Source: Flammeovirga aprica JL-4 (GTDB taxonomy: Bacteria > Bacteroidota > Bacteroidia > Cytophagales > Flammeovirgaceae). Taken from it: a DNA stretch of 64,000 nt. How positions within the stretch are numbered: the stretch's first letter is position 1; each line of letters opens with the position of its first letter. The position numbers were made by a program, and so were the translations under genes. The notes below the pieces were generated by a model that saw only the letters and a list, made by a program, of their open reading frames with translations, did not search any database and was not told the DNA's origin. Shown here in pieces: positions 17,082 to 26,497 of this stretch. The stretch spans positions 1 through 64,000 of the forward strand of contig NZ_JABANE010000003.1 of assembly GCF_012844305.1 (NCBI RefSeq), in the 5' to 3' direction.

Positions 17082-17701
17082 AATTTCGATATTTAGTTTA
17101 ATAATTCAATTAGCGACTCATTTATTGTGAGGACATCGCAAAGGTGTGGGTGAAAAAATGTAAAAGCAAGAGATGAATTGTTAAGAGCATGAAATTCAAT
17201 TTAAGTTCACGTTGAAGTTAAAATTGTAATACAGGTATTAATCTATGTTATTCGGTATATTGCACAGTGTTTGTAAAATTATATTACATATTTTTATTAT
17301 TTAACCAATTTTTATTTTGGTTTCATTTTAATAGCAAACAATTGTTAAGTTAAAAATATGTGACATTTCGTTAACGAAAAGTGGTTTAATTAGGATTGTT
17401 ATTAAACAAACATTTACTAATACTACACTTTTAGTGTACACATCACCCTTTAAAAGAAGCCGATTTTGTAATTTATATTACTATGTGCACCTCTTTTCAG
17501 GTTCTATTTTTCACATAGATTTCACATAAGCTGTGAATTTTTAAGCCTTCATTCTGAAATCCCCTCTTTTTCCACTACTTTGTAAAAATGATGTAACAGT
17601 TTTTATGAGTCAATCAATCGATTTGACTTGTGAATGAACATCAATTCTCAAAAAGCCTATCAACATTGATAGTTTTAAGTAATTTTTCAAAATAAAACTT
17701 T
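17082..17701. other. 620-base AT-rich divergent intergenic region with palindromes
   Basis: This region separates the minus-strand nuclease operon from the plus-strand MBL gene. It holds no ORF. Two palindromes stand near the MBL gene: TTCACA-TAAGC-TGTGAA (17521-17537), preceded by another TTTCACATA-type repeat, and CTATCAA-CA-TTGATAG (17657-17672), 29 bases before the start codon. They may be operators. No full TAnnTTTG promoter was found. Confidence 0.45.
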
Positions 17702-18823
17702 ATGCTTAAAAAGTTTCTTCTTTTCATTTTCTCCATTATCTGCATTATTATCGTCATTGGTTTTGGTTTCTTAACATTCAGTCCTCAGTTTGGCGGCACG
17801 CATTCTGAAGCAGATATCCACCGATATGAAAAATCAGGACACTATAAAGAGGGTGAATTTTTTAATCTTGTGGATACAAATTTGGACATGAGCCTTTCAA
17901 ACTTGTGGGCAACACTTAAAGAGTTTGCAGAAGGTGTTCAGAACGGTCGTCCGACTAAAGATATTCCGCCTATTAAAATCACTGCCGAAGACATTATCAA
18001 AAAAGACACACTGACCAAAGTAACTTGGTTTGGACACTCGGCCTTTTTACTTGAAATCGATAACAAAAATATTTTAGTAGACCCAATGTTTGGTCAAGTG
18101 GCCGCTCCTCACCCATGGCTTGGTGAAGCACGCTACAGCAAGCACCTTCCTCTTGAAATTGAAGAAATGCCAGACATTGACGTCGTCATCATTTCCCATG
18201 ATCATTATGATCATCTGGATTATGAATCGATTGAAAAGTTGAAAGATAAAGTAAGTGCGTTCTTTGTGCCTCTTGGTGTTGGTGCTCATTTCAGAGCTTG
18301 GGATGTTCCAGAATCAAAAATCCATGAAATGAACTGGTGGGATACGCAAAGTTTCAAAGACCTTCAATTCGTCTTTACTCCTTCAAGACACTTTTCGGGA
18401 AGAGGATTGTCAGACCGTAATAAAACGCTTTGGGGCTCATGGATTGTAAAGGGAAGGCATGAGAACATCTATTTCAGTGGGGACGGAGGCTATGCGGATC
18501 ATTTTAAAGAAATAGGACAGAAATACGGTCCTTTTGATCTGGCTTTTATGGAATGTGGTCAATACAATGATAAATGGGCTGCAATTCATATGATGCCTGA
18601 GGAATCTGCACAAGGAGCCGTTGACTTAAATGCTAAAGTAATGATGCCAGTTCACTGGGGAGCTTTTACGCTCGCCTTGCACTCATGGACCGATCCAGTG
18701 GTAAGAGTGACAAAAGCGGCAAAATCCCTGGGAATGCCAATTACCACTCCTCAGATCGGGGAAACCTTTGTGGTCAATGACAGTGTTTCTTATCCGGCAC
18801 ACCGCTGGTGGGAAGCGTATTAA
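17702..18823 (+). CDS. MBL-fold metallohydrolase, NAPE-PLD/UlaG-like
   Basis: A 373-residue metallo-beta-lactamase-fold hydrolase. An N-terminal hydrophobic segment (residues 5-27) should anchor or export it. The zinc motif SHDHYDHLD is near residue 164, with RHFSGRG near 223, the metal Asp in SGDGGYAD near 260, and PVHWGAF near 320. These match the NAPE-hydrolysing phospholipase D-like and UlaG-like subgroup. Possible substrates are N-acyl-phosphatidylethanolamine or other phosphodiesters; sequence alone cannot decide. It stands alone: a repeat element begins four bases after its stop codon, and the next gene is convergent. Confidence 0.88.
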   Translation: MLKKFLLFIFSIICIIIVIGFGFLTFSPQFGGTHSEADIHRYEKSGHYKEGEFFNLVDTNLDMSLSNLWATLKEFAEGVQNGRPTKDIPPIKITAEDIIKKDTLTKVTWFGHSAFLLEIDNKNILVDPMFGQVAAPHPWLGEARYSKHLPLEIEEMPDIDVVIISHDHYDHLDYESIEKLKDKVSAFFVPLGVGAHFRAWDVPESKIHEMNWWDTQSFKDLQFVFTPSRHFSGRGLSDRNKTLWGSWIVKGRHENIYFSGDGGYADHFKEIGQKYGPFDLAFMECGQYNDKWAAIHMMPEESAQGAVDLNAKVMMPVHWGAFTLALHSWTDPVVRVTKAAKSLGMPITTPQIGETFVVNDSVSYPAHRWWEAY

Positions 18824-18827
18824 GAGA

Positions 18828-18981
18828 GGGAAGAATTAAGAATTAAGAATGAAGAATGAAGAGGTGGTTCGTGTGGTGGTCCTTAGGATGTTCTCTTTAA
18901 GCGGATATGCTATTTAGATGTTGTCATATCCTCACATCAACCTCAACACGAACCATTTTTTCTTAATTCTTCATTCTTCCC
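18828..18981. repeat. Inverted-repeat element, copy A
   Basis: A 154-base element flanked by imperfect inverted arms that start GGGAAGAAT and run through GAATGAAGAA-type repeats into GGTTCGTGT; the right arm is the complement. The middle (~60 bases) is unrelated to other copies. It begins 4 bases after the stop of the MBL gene and fills the gap to the convergent gene. It resembles a MITE-like or structured 3' RNA repeat. Confidence 0.7.
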
Positions 18982-18993
18982 TTTTCATTCTTT

Positions 18994-19824
18994 TTATTTA
19001 TGAAATGTCAATGGTAATATCAAGTCTGATGCATACGGTTGATTATTGAGCGTACATGGCTTCCACTCTCCTGCTTGCTCTACTTTACTGAGAATGTAAG
19101 TCTCTACATCAGAGTACTCATGACGGGGATCTTTTTTCACTTTACCGTTACTATCCACAATGAATTTGACGTAAATCTTTGTTGTTTCATCAATTTTAAA
19201 ATCACTATGATGAATATCTTGATTTAACTTTTCATATAAAGATTTCATTCCGTCCTTAAAAATCGCCTCACTTCGTTGGTGTTGATTATTTACCCACATT
19301 AATGTATCTCCTGAAGTTAGCACTCTTTCTTTGGAAGCGTGGGAGTGGTTTTTATACACCACTTTGAATTTCGTTTGATCGCGTTTGTCTACGTATTCCA
19401 AAATACCCGAACCGTCAGTCAATAACTCTTCCCCTTTAAAAGTTACTTGATTCACTTTCCTTTTTCCTTTCACTTCAATTCCAGTCTCAACAATCTTATT
19501 CACCTGATTATAGCTAGTATATTCATAAGATTTACCTTCATATTTTTTCTTTGAACTGTCGAAATAAAAATCTTCGGCCTTTTTCAATTTACTGAAAGGA
19601 TAAACGACTACTTTTTCATAAAGCATATGGTCTTTCACTAGTAGAACCGTTACTTTATTGTCTTTCAATTGGAATTTTCTTAAGTAAGGAGTTTCTGCTT
19701 TAGTTTCCTTTTTCATGTACTTTGATTTATAATACACTGTTTTGTTTGCCTCTTGAGAAAATACAGTTAGTGACATCAAAAGTGATACACAGACAGTGAG
19801 TACACTCGATTTTAGAAGTTTCAT
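18994..19824 (-). CDS. Secreted protein with TonB C-terminal-like domain
   Basis: A 276-residue exported protein with a signal peptide (residues 1-23, ending TVFSQ). The middle part is beta-rich with repeated charged turns and is not recognised. The last ~75 residues resemble the TonB C-terminal domain: YVKFIVDSNGKVKKDP, then GEWKPCTLNNQPYASDLILPLTF. In Bacteroidota this domain is often found on periplasmic proteins without the TonB membrane anchor, and here too there is no membrane helix beyond the signal peptide. So it is unlikely to energise a receptor alone. It is convergent with the MBL gene across repeat A, and no partner gene is close. Confidence 0.72.
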   Translation of the reverse strand: MKLLKSSVLTVCVSLLMSLTVFSQEANKTVYYKSKYMKKETKAETPYLRKFQLKDNKVTVLLVKDHMLYEKVVVYPFSKLKKAEDFYFDSSKKKYEGKSYEYTSYNQVNKIVETGIEVKGKRKVNQVTFKGEELLTDGSGILEYVDKRDQTKFKVVYKNHSHASKERVLTSGDTLMWVNNQHQRSEAIFKDGMKSLYEKLNQDIHHSDFKIDETTKIYVKFIVDSNGKVKKDPRHEYSDVETYILSKVEQAGEWKPCTLNNQPYASDLILPLTFHK

Positions 19825-19931
19825 TTTAGTTAGATTAATATGATTGAAAATTTATTTAGTACGATTTAAGTTTCCTTCAATTTAAAAAATAAAGTGCTAT
19901 TACTTCCTCAAAATAACAAACTTTACAACTT

Positions 19932-20831
19932 TTATTTAGTAATGGATTCACTCATTGCTTTTATGTGTGTATACCCCATCTGACAGCATCCGCCCACAAT
20001 ATCTGCTCCCAGTTTCACCCATTCCTGTGCCATCATTCCACAATGATGAGGATCTGAAATCCCCGACCATGTTTTAGTGTCTGTATGATACACCTGACCG
20101 GAATTTGGGTACACTACAATTTTTATTTCCTTGTTTGCCTTTCTGATTTCTTTGATCAATGATGAGATATAAATAGGTTTGGTACAGTTCACTCCCATGG
20201 CATAGACATTAGCTTCTTCTTTCAAAAATTCTGCAACTTCACGAATAGGTGTTCCATCATTCAAGTGCATTCCGTCCTTGCAAGAACAGCTGATCCACCC
20301 CTTATGCTTGGCTGATTTTAATAAAGTGGCAATTGCTTTTACTTCATCAAAACTCGGCACCGTCTCACAAGCAAGAAAATCAATGGCGGTATTATCAATA
20401 ATTGAAAAACGTTTTTGGTGAAAAGCAACTAATTCTTCAACTGACTTATTATAATTGCCTCTATACTCTGATCCATCTGCCAGAAAAGCACCATAAGGGC
20501 CAATACTTCCAGCAATAAAAATCTTTTCCTTCGGTTGCTCTTGAAGGAATTTATTTTTTGCATTGACTGCTAAAGCTGTCGTCTGTTTTAATAGTTCAAT
20601 ACTTTCTGTGTTAGATTTCCCTTCCTTTAAAAATCCATCAATCGTTGCCTGATAACTGCTTGTGATGATACACCTAGCCCCTGCTCTAAGGTAATTATAA
20701 TGCACCTTCTCTATCATTTCCGATTGTTCTATCAATAGTTTTGCTGACCATAAATGATGATTCAAATCTGCTCCTTCTTGTTCCAATGCATTGGAGAGGC
20801 CTCCATCGAGTATAAGTGGGGAATTAATCAA
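19932..20831 (-). CDS. mmuM: Homocysteine S-methyltransferase family protein
   Basis: A 299-residue zinc methyltransferase that moves a methyl group from S-methylmethionine (or a similar donor) to homocysteine, making methionine. It starts with LILDGGLSNALEQEGADL, the family's DGG/LE opening. The three zinc cysteines are visible: one in GVNCTKP near residue 219 and two in GGCCQMG near 287. Length matches MmuM. It is cytoplasmic. It stands alone; no S-methylmethionine permease adjoins it. The symbol is by family resemblance; the donor is inferred. Confidence 0.88.
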   Translation of the reverse strand: MINSPLILDGGLSNALEQEGADLNHHLWSAKLLIEQSEMIEKVHYNYLRAGARCIITSSYQATIDGFLKEGKSNTESIELLKQTTALAVNAKNKFLQEQPKEKIFIAGSIGPYGAFLADGSEYRGNYNKSVEELVAFHQKRFSIIDNTAIDFLACETVPSFDEVKAIATLLKSAKHKGWISCSCKDGMHLNDGTPIREVAEFLKEEANVYAMGVNCTKPIYISSLIKEIRKANKEIKIVVYPNSGQVYHTDTKTWSGISDPHHCGMMAQEWVKLGADIVGGCCQMGYTHIKAMSESITK

Positions 20832-20929
20832 GCTCTTCTAATTTCTAATGGTGCGAAAACCAATTGTACATTTCATTGCTCTGCGAATAACGTGAAAGTA
20901 TTTTTTAATTGAGCATTCTAAGTAAATAA

Positions 20930-20996
20930 AAATGGTTCGTGAAGATATTGTACACCAACATCCTCACGAACCATTTCTCTTCATTCTTTATTAAGA
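20930..20996. repeat. Inverted-repeat element, copy B (short)
   Basis: AAATGGTTCGTGA (20930-20942) and its exact complement (20964-20976) form the inner arms, and the right side continues into a complementary GAATGAAGAG-type arm. The left outer arm is missing. It ends two bases before the stop codon of the DUF3857 gene at 20999. The inner arms match copy A. Confidence 0.65.
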
Positions 20997-20998
20997 AA

Positions 20999-22963
20999 TT
21001 AGTTCTCAATAGGTTCCAATACCAATTGCACATCCAATTGATCTACCAAAACAGCGAAAGCTTTCTTCACTTCTAAATAATCTTTCGGTGTATATTTTGC
21101 TCTTTTAAAGAAATAAGAATAGTCAAAAATCACTTGATTTCCTTCCTGTTTCGTAGTGAAATTGATTTTGATTACTGGGTTATCAACTACCGTTTCTTTG
21201 GGTAGTTCCAGTACTTTATATCCTTCAGGCACCGTCACTTTTGATAAAAATGAATTACTTTCAGTGAAAATAAAGTCGATGTCATAATTTCTACTTTCTT
21301 CTGTAAATGGATTTGTTGCAATAGGGAATCGATAGAAAGGACGAATAATCACTTTACCCATAAGGTTTTCAGTAGTGTTTTCCGATTCCACGGCTAGAAA
21401 GTATGGTTTATTTGTTTTTTCGAAGCTTCTTGTCCTAACGTTTTCAATATTTTCAAGTCCTTGTTTTTTGAAGTAATTCTTTAGCTTTTTCTCACTGTCT
21501 TTATATTCAACCTTATATTTAAATGCAGTCATACCATTTAATGACTTCATGATAGATGTTTTAGAAGTAGAAAGATCTTCTGAGAATGTGATGTTGATTT
21601 CTGTTTTATCATAACTGCTTACGTGGTTGTAAACACTTACCCATTGATTTTCTTTTTCTTTGATTAGTCTACCTTTGTCATTAATACAACGAATTGGCAA
21701 CTCATTAAAACCTAAAAGTGGTGTGGTAGCATCTGACAAAATCCTTCCAGTACCTACATCAGTATATGCAATCACATAGTTAAAATAATGATTAAACGGA
21801 TAATCTGATGTAATTTTCCCATTGTGTCTTGAACTTAAAATTAATGGATATGCTTTCAACCCAGCCCCTTGTAATAAGCCAATCAAAAATAAGTTAATAT
21901 CACCTGAAGCTCCTGATTTAGATTCTAAAAATTCCTTTAGGGTCTTACTCGTTTTTTTCCCGTAATACTCATTCCAGATGTAGTTGTTTTTCACATACTC
22001 CACTATTTTTTTGGTTTTTTCAACATCACTACCAACCAAAAGATCTGGATTATCTTCAAAAATTGATTTCGATTGTTTTTTCACTTTTGCAATGTGCTTA
22101 CCAAAATATTCTCCTTTGTTGAGGTCTTTTCCATACTTCTCCCAAGTCGTCACATACTCTCTTGAACTTCCAGTAGAAGGAAGGTAGATTTTAGCTAATT
22201 GGAAGTCAATTTTCATTAAGTAATCCTGAATTGATGTAATATAACTTTCATCTCTAAACGCAGGCACATCTTTCATCACGAAGTTATATAGCATCTCCTG
22301 ATATTTCTGACCATTGTAACTAAGATCTCCTTTTAACTTTTTTGAGTTTTGAGAAGTAAACGATTTAATATTTTGAGCAATAAAGCGATATTCGTAATAA
22401 GGAATTACTTTTAGATCAAACTCACTGTGTACCGTTGGTATTCTATCTTGGAAAGCCCATTTAGGTAACTTTGAAAAAAAAGGAGTAACCAATGTATATC
22501 GATATTCAATTACAGAACCAATAGAAACCTGTGGCAAAGTGAACTTGCATTTAGTATAAAATTCATTCACTTTTTCATGATATACTTTTTTCTTATCAAA
22601 TTGAATGATAGTGGGTTTTCCATCTTTCATATTGTATACTTTAGCCTCTATTTTCTCTACTTCCTCTCTGTCACCCTGATTACTATTGTATAACAATACC
22701 TCAACATTGGCTCTATCTAACCCCTCTTCTTTTAGTACTTTTATTCTAGTTGTACGTTTGAAATGAGCCTTAAACCCTCCATGTCTAGCCTGATTAAAAG
22801 ATACTTCTCCAACATCAAATAATATAACTGCTTCAGCTTTTTTATCTTTAGACTGATAATTCAAATCAGCCATGGTTATTTCACCAAATTCTGTGGATAA
22901 TTTCTGTGCATTTCCTATGATTGAAAAGAATAGGAAAAAGTTTAAGATGAATAAATACTTCAT
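20999..22963 (-). CDS. DUF3857 protein with degenerate transglutaminase-like domain
   Basis: A 654-residue exported protein with a signal peptide ending IIGNA. Residues about 40-240 are a DUF3857 domain, followed by a transglutaminase-like core and a beta-rich C-terminus. In active relatives the core has GDCKDK-type sequence; here the position reads KSGASGDINLFL (near residue 348), so the catalytic cysteine is absent. The downstream SSRH and the HYFNYVIAY segment are kept. It probably acts as a structural or binding protein. It lies 2 bases after its paralogue at 22966, which keeps the cysteine, so the two are likely made together. Confidence 0.86.
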   Translation of the reverse strand: MKYLFILNFFLFFSIIGNAQKLSTEFGEITMADLNYQSKDKKAEAVILFDVGEVSFNQARHGGFKAHFKRTTRIKVLKEEGLDRANVEVLLYNSNQGDREEVEKIEAKVYNMKDGKPTIIQFDKKKVYHEKVNEFYTKCKFTLPQVSIGSVIEYRYTLVTPFFSKLPKWAFQDRIPTVHSEFDLKVIPYYEYRFIAQNIKSFTSQNSKKLKGDLSYNGQKYQEMLYNFVMKDVPAFRDESYITSIQDYLMKIDFQLAKIYLPSTGSSREYVTTWEKYGKDLNKGEYFGKHIAKVKKQSKSIFEDNPDLLVGSDVEKTKKIVEYVKNNYIWNEYYGKKTSKTLKEFLESKSGASGDINLFLIGLLQGAGLKAYPLILSSRHNGKITSDYPFNHYFNYVIAYTDVGTGRILSDATTPLLGFNELPIRCINDKGRLIKEKENQWVSVYNHVSSYDKTEINITFSEDLSTSKTSIMKSLNGMTAFKYKVEYKDSEKKLKNYFKKQGLENIENVRTRSFEKTNKPYFLAVESENTTENLMGKVIIRPFYRFPIATNPFTEESRNYDIDFIFTESNSFLSKVTVPEGYKVLELPKETVVDNPVIKINFTTKQEGNQVIFDYSYFFKRAKYTPKDYLEVKKAFAVLVDQLDVQLVLEPIEN

Positions 22964-22965
22964 GA

Positions 22966-24828
22966 CTAAGTTTGTTGTTTAATAACGATTGATGATTGTT
23001 TGCTACGTTTATGAATTGATTTATAGAATTCGTAAAATGCCGGATAATCTTCTAAACTGACCTTATTCGGTTTTACATAAATACTTCGATCTAAGTATAT
23101 TTTATTGCCTTTTATAAAGTAATGGTCTTTGTATTCTCCAAACTCGGATTTCAAATGAAAATCTTCTGGAAGTTCAATGGTCAGTTTTTCCATTTGCTCC
23201 ATCGGAAATTCATAATGTTCCTTTTTATGGACTACAACATTTATCCAATAAGGATTTACCCTTTCTGAAGGTTTTTTGATTTTAGTATCCATAATTTCCG
23301 GAGGAGTAATCACTCGCATACCCGCTATTTTTCTTTCCAGTTTATGATACTCTCCTGTCAGGCTATAATGAATTGATGCTATATTTCTGTCCTCTTTTTT
23401 GATTTGAATACTATCAATTTTGCTGAAATCAAATGGCAAAATATAACGACGAATTACCTCTTCCTGTGTTTCTTCTCTATCATCTGCAAAGTAATTCAGC
23501 ATTTCGTAACGTTCTCCTCCACTTGAGGAAATATTGACCCACACCTTTCTTTTACTGTTTTCATCTGCCAACGAAAAAGTATAAGCAACACTATCCAGCG
23601 TATTTTCTTTGGATAAACAAGGCAAGTCAATCAGCCTGCTTTTCCCTTCCTCAATCCAAAATCCTTTTCTATTCTGAGTGAAAACCCCAAGATGATTGTA
23701 TGGATTTGTCTTTGAGGTATTTTCTAAAAACACTGTATCCTTGTCAAGTACCACACCCAAAATCACATGATTAAACTGCTGTGCCGGAAAAGTTGTATCA
23801 ATAGCCTTTATCTTATTACCTGCATACACATCTACCATATAAGACGGTATGCCCACTTCCTTCAACATACATTGCATATAGTTAGTCAACGCCTTGCAAT
23901 CTCCGTATTTATTCTCGCAAACATAACTTGCAGGATGAGCTCTCAAACCTCCTATACCAAATGATATATTAATGTACCTAGTGTTATCCTGCATATAATT
24001 ATACAGTACTTTCACTTTTTCAGCAGGTGTTTCAAGGTGATCCGTCAATTGATGTATTTTCGTTTTTTCAGCTTCTGTCAAATCATCCAAACCTGCATTC
24101 AGACCATAAATCCACTCTCCGTATTCTGTCCAATTTGTTACTTTCTGATCTATACCATACGAAAATTTTTCTGGTACAAGCATCACTACCGGCAATAAAT
24201 TACGAGCATGTGGACTGTTTTTTTCAGCTGTGAATGGAATGCTTTCATTCAGCTTCCAAACCATTGTCTTGTATTCCTCTTCTTCTGATTCTTGAAATTC
24301 AAAACGGTCATCTGCTTTTATCCTTACAGGAAAATCAGAAGGATAAGTGATTTTAAAAGTTGCTTTCTCAGTAGGAATTCCATCGAAGACATTAGGTGAA
24401 AAATATCCCAGATAAAGCATATTCTTTACCGTTGACGTGTAGGAAAACTCCAGGATATGCGGATATTGATTGGTTTTCAATTCGGCATACAGCATATAAT
24501 TATCATCATAATAAGTACTGCCACCTACTGCGTTTTTCTTATGAAAATCTTTTTTCTTCAGCGATCTTATAACATTTCCTTTCAGATCAGAGATAGAAGC
24601 ATTATGAATGTCGATATCTTCTCCCAGTGAGTAATAAACTGATAAATCACCTAAGTCATGATTGGCTTTACTGCTGACAAGTACCTTGTAACTATGGGTG
24701 GTTTTCTTCTTTTTTCCATCAAAAAACACTTCTTTATCATAAGATAAAACGGAGGAGGATTGTGCTTTTGATATATGAATAGAAGTGAAAAGAAAAGTTA
24801 TTAATAATAAAAAATTTAGTTTGCTCAT
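22966..24828 (-). CDS. DUF3857 and transglutaminase domain protein
   Basis: A 620-residue exported protein with a signal peptide (about residues 1-22, ending ISKAQ). DUF3857 covers about 40-230 and a transglutaminase-like domain about 265-400. The active-site cysteine lies in NKYGDCKALTNYM (near 307) and the histidine in QQFNHVILG (near 350), so a papain-like hydrolase or crosslinking activity is possible. A C-terminal beta domain follows. Its function in Bacteroidota is not established. It is the first gene of a pair with its cysteine-lacking paralogue. An outer-membrane or periplasmic place is likely. Confidence 0.88.
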   Translation of the reverse strand: MSKLNFLLLITFLFTSIHISKAQSSSVLSYDKEVFFDGKKKKTTHSYKVLVSSKANHDLGDLSVYYSLGEDIDIHNASISDLKGNVIRSLKKKDFHKKNAVGGSTYYDDNYMLYAELKTNQYPHILEFSYTSTVKNMLYLGYFSPNVFDGIPTEKATFKITYPSDFPVRIKADDRFEFQESEEEEYKTMVWKLNESIPFTAEKNSPHARNLLPVVMLVPEKFSYGIDQKVTNWTEYGEWIYGLNAGLDDLTEAEKTKIHQLTDHLETPAEKVKVLYNYMQDNTRYINISFGIGGLRAHPASYVCENKYGDCKALTNYMQCMLKEVGIPSYMVDVYAGNKIKAIDTTFPAQQFNHVILGVVLDKDTVFLENTSKTNPYNHLGVFTQNRKGFWIEEGKSRLIDLPCLSKENTLDSVAYTFSLADENSKRKVWVNISSSGGERYEMLNYFADDREETQEEVIRRYILPFDFSKIDSIQIKKEDRNIASIHYSLTGEYHKLERKIAGMRVITPPEIMDTKIKKPSERVNPYWINVVVHKKEHYEFPMEQMEKLTIELPEDFHLKSEFGEYKDHYFIKGNKIYLDRSIYVKPNKVSLEDYPAFYEFYKSIHKRSKQSSIVIKQQT

Positions 24829-24926
24829 TGTATTAATTGAAGTAACTGCTTTGTAAAGATAATTGAAAAAAATAAAGGTACCAGCTCTCGCTAATACCTT
24901 TATCTAAAATTTATCCTTTGTTCATG

Positions 24927-25511
24927 TTACTTTCTTACCACTCCCCACACTAAAAGAGGAATGCCTAAGATGCCCAACCCTACACAAATCTGTGTCAGCA
25001 GTTTGACTCCTTCTTCAAGCAACTGAATGTAGTTTTCTTTCTCTCCTGCATAACTGTACTTTACCGCCACAGTTTCGCCTTTTTGCTCACCTAATACCAA
25101 TAAACGGGCATTTTGTTTCACACCCTGCCATTGTATAGGCGCATTAGAAGACGTTTTTTCTTCCAGGAGAACATGAGCAATTTCTTCCCCTCTGAAAGGT
25201 GCTTCTTCAAACTCTAAAAGCTGAATACCTGAGGAAGTCTGAAGTTTCAGTGTTTGTAATTGCTGTTGAATAGGCTTAAATCCCCTGTGCTTTCCTGCTC
25301 CGGTAAACTCTTCTTTAGAAGCCAGTACAAAGAAGTTCTGAATTGTATCATTTTGAGGTGACACCGTTCCTTCTAAAAACACTTTCCCTTCCTTGTTTTC
25401 TAAAGCGTCTTCTAGATAATCCAGTTCTTTTGAAAGCCTTGGTTTGCCTACTCCATATAACGTCAATGCAATTCCCGTCAGTAAGATGCCTATAACGATT
25501 CTGAAATTCAT
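24927..25511 (-). CDS. Two-helix membrane protein, GIDE-like layout
   Basis: A 194-residue protein with one membrane helix at each end (about 3-20 and 170-190) and a ~145-residue soluble loop. The start of the loop, FLEGTVSPQNDTIQNFFVL, recalls the GIDE/MUL1 membrane domain, but I cannot be sure, and no RING finger is present. The start codon overlaps the stop of the upstream Smr gene by one base (TAATG), so translation is coupled. It ends the four-gene rnhB operon. The family is uncertain; a small membrane-shape or regulatory role is only a guess. Confidence 0.6.
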   Translation of the reverse strand: MNFRIVIGILLTGIALTLYGVGKPRLSKELDYLEDALENKEGKVFLEGTVSPQNDTIQNFFVLASKEEFTGAGKHRGFKPIQQQLQTLKLQTSSGIQLLEFEEAPFRGEEIAHVLLEEKTSSNAPIQWQGVKQNARLLVLGEQKGETVAVKYSYAGEKENYIQLLEEGVKLLTQICVGLGILGIPLLVWGVVRK

Positions 25512-26494
25512 TATTTTATCTTTACATAAGTGGCACCATAACCGAACTTCTCTTTACGGGCGTCTTCAAAATATTCCACATCAGCATGTTTAGAAAGACG
25601 CTTCTGAATTTCTGTCTTCAGTTTTCCTGACCCAATGCCATGAATAAAAGTAATATGATCCATACCGCTGACAATCGCCGCATCCAATTCTTTTTCAAAA
25701 TGAAGAACCTGCATGCTCAAAGTACTGTTTCCCATATTTGGGTCCAATCCTAATGCCTCTGCATGTAAATCAACTTCTGAAGCGGGCTTCTGTAATACCT
25801 TCTCTACTTTCTGTTCTGTTTTCGAGCCAGACTCCACCAAGCCGTCCTTGATCTTGGCCACATCTACTTCTGTCAGTGCTTTGATGTCCAATTGGAATAC
25901 ATAACCATCCTTGTTCATGCCCGGCACTTCCTGTTTGTTATTAAAGAAAGTGGACGCTTTAAAACGTAGTTTCTTTACCAAAGGCTCATGATTAACACTT
26001 CTGCCAGGATAAAAGAACAATGCCTGGAAAATATAAGCGGGCCATTCTTCAAAATTCTGAAGTGTTACCTGATCCGCCTTTACTTGCGTTCTAGGGTTTA
26101 AGGTTGAAGTAAAAATACCTTTGTATTCTCCCTTTCGATCTGATCCTAAAACGAAAGGAATTGTAAGATCCGAGTTGTTGCATACATACACATCCAGAAT
26201 CTGATCATTTTGATGCACGAATGCGATAAATACACCTCGCTCTGAAATTAATGGCAATGCCGCTTTCGGTCTGTCTTTATGCTTTTTCTTCTGAGAAGTT
26301 GAAATAATCCTGTCCTCCTCTTCCACACTTCCAAACTCTTCTGATTCAACAGTGGAAACAACCGCTAGGTCATTTGGAATAAAATCCATTCTGAAACCAT
26401 CTGTATCTTCAATCTCCACAATTCCACCTTTCATCGCCACAACAATACCTTCAATATCGTCATGTAAACTTCTTACTTTATCTCCTATATTCAT
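25511..26494 (-). CDS. DUF2027 and Smr domain protein
   Basis: A 327-residue cytoplasmic protein. It starts MNIGDKVRSLHDDIEGIVV, a small KOW/SH3-like module, followed by a DUF2027 beta domain (about 70-210). The C-terminal ~85 residues are an Smr domain with DLHAEAL near 237 and the ITFIHGIGSGKLK loop near 280. Smr domains nick DNA or cleave mRNA on stalled ribosomes. The combination with DUF2027 is typical of Bacteroidota. The gene is 3 bases after the lipoprotein gene at 26498 and overlaps the next one by a base. A ribosome-rescue or nucleic-acid role is suggested but not shown. Confidence 0.9.
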   Translation of the reverse strand: MNIGDKVRSLHDDIEGIVVAMKGGIVEIEDTDGFRMDFIPNDLAVVSTVESEEFGSVEEEDRIISTSQKKKHKDRPKAALPLISERGVFIAFVHQNDQILDVYVCNNSDLTIPFVLGSDRKGEYKGIFTSTLNPRTQVKADQVTLQNFEEWPAYIFQALFFYPGRSVNHEPLVKKLRFKASTFFNNKQEVPGMNKDGYVFQLDIKALTEVDVAKIKDGLVESGSKTEQKVEKVLQKPASEVDLHAEALGLDPNMGNSTLSMQVLHFEKELDAAIVSGMDHITFIHGIGSGKLKTEIQKRLSKHADVEYFEDARKEKFGYGATYVKIK

Positions 26495-26497
26495 TTT

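Noticed and set aside
20930..20976. GGTTCGTGA stretch as the T arm of a tRNA
   Set aside because: No acceptor, D or anticodon stems can be formed around it; it is part of the inverted-repeat element.
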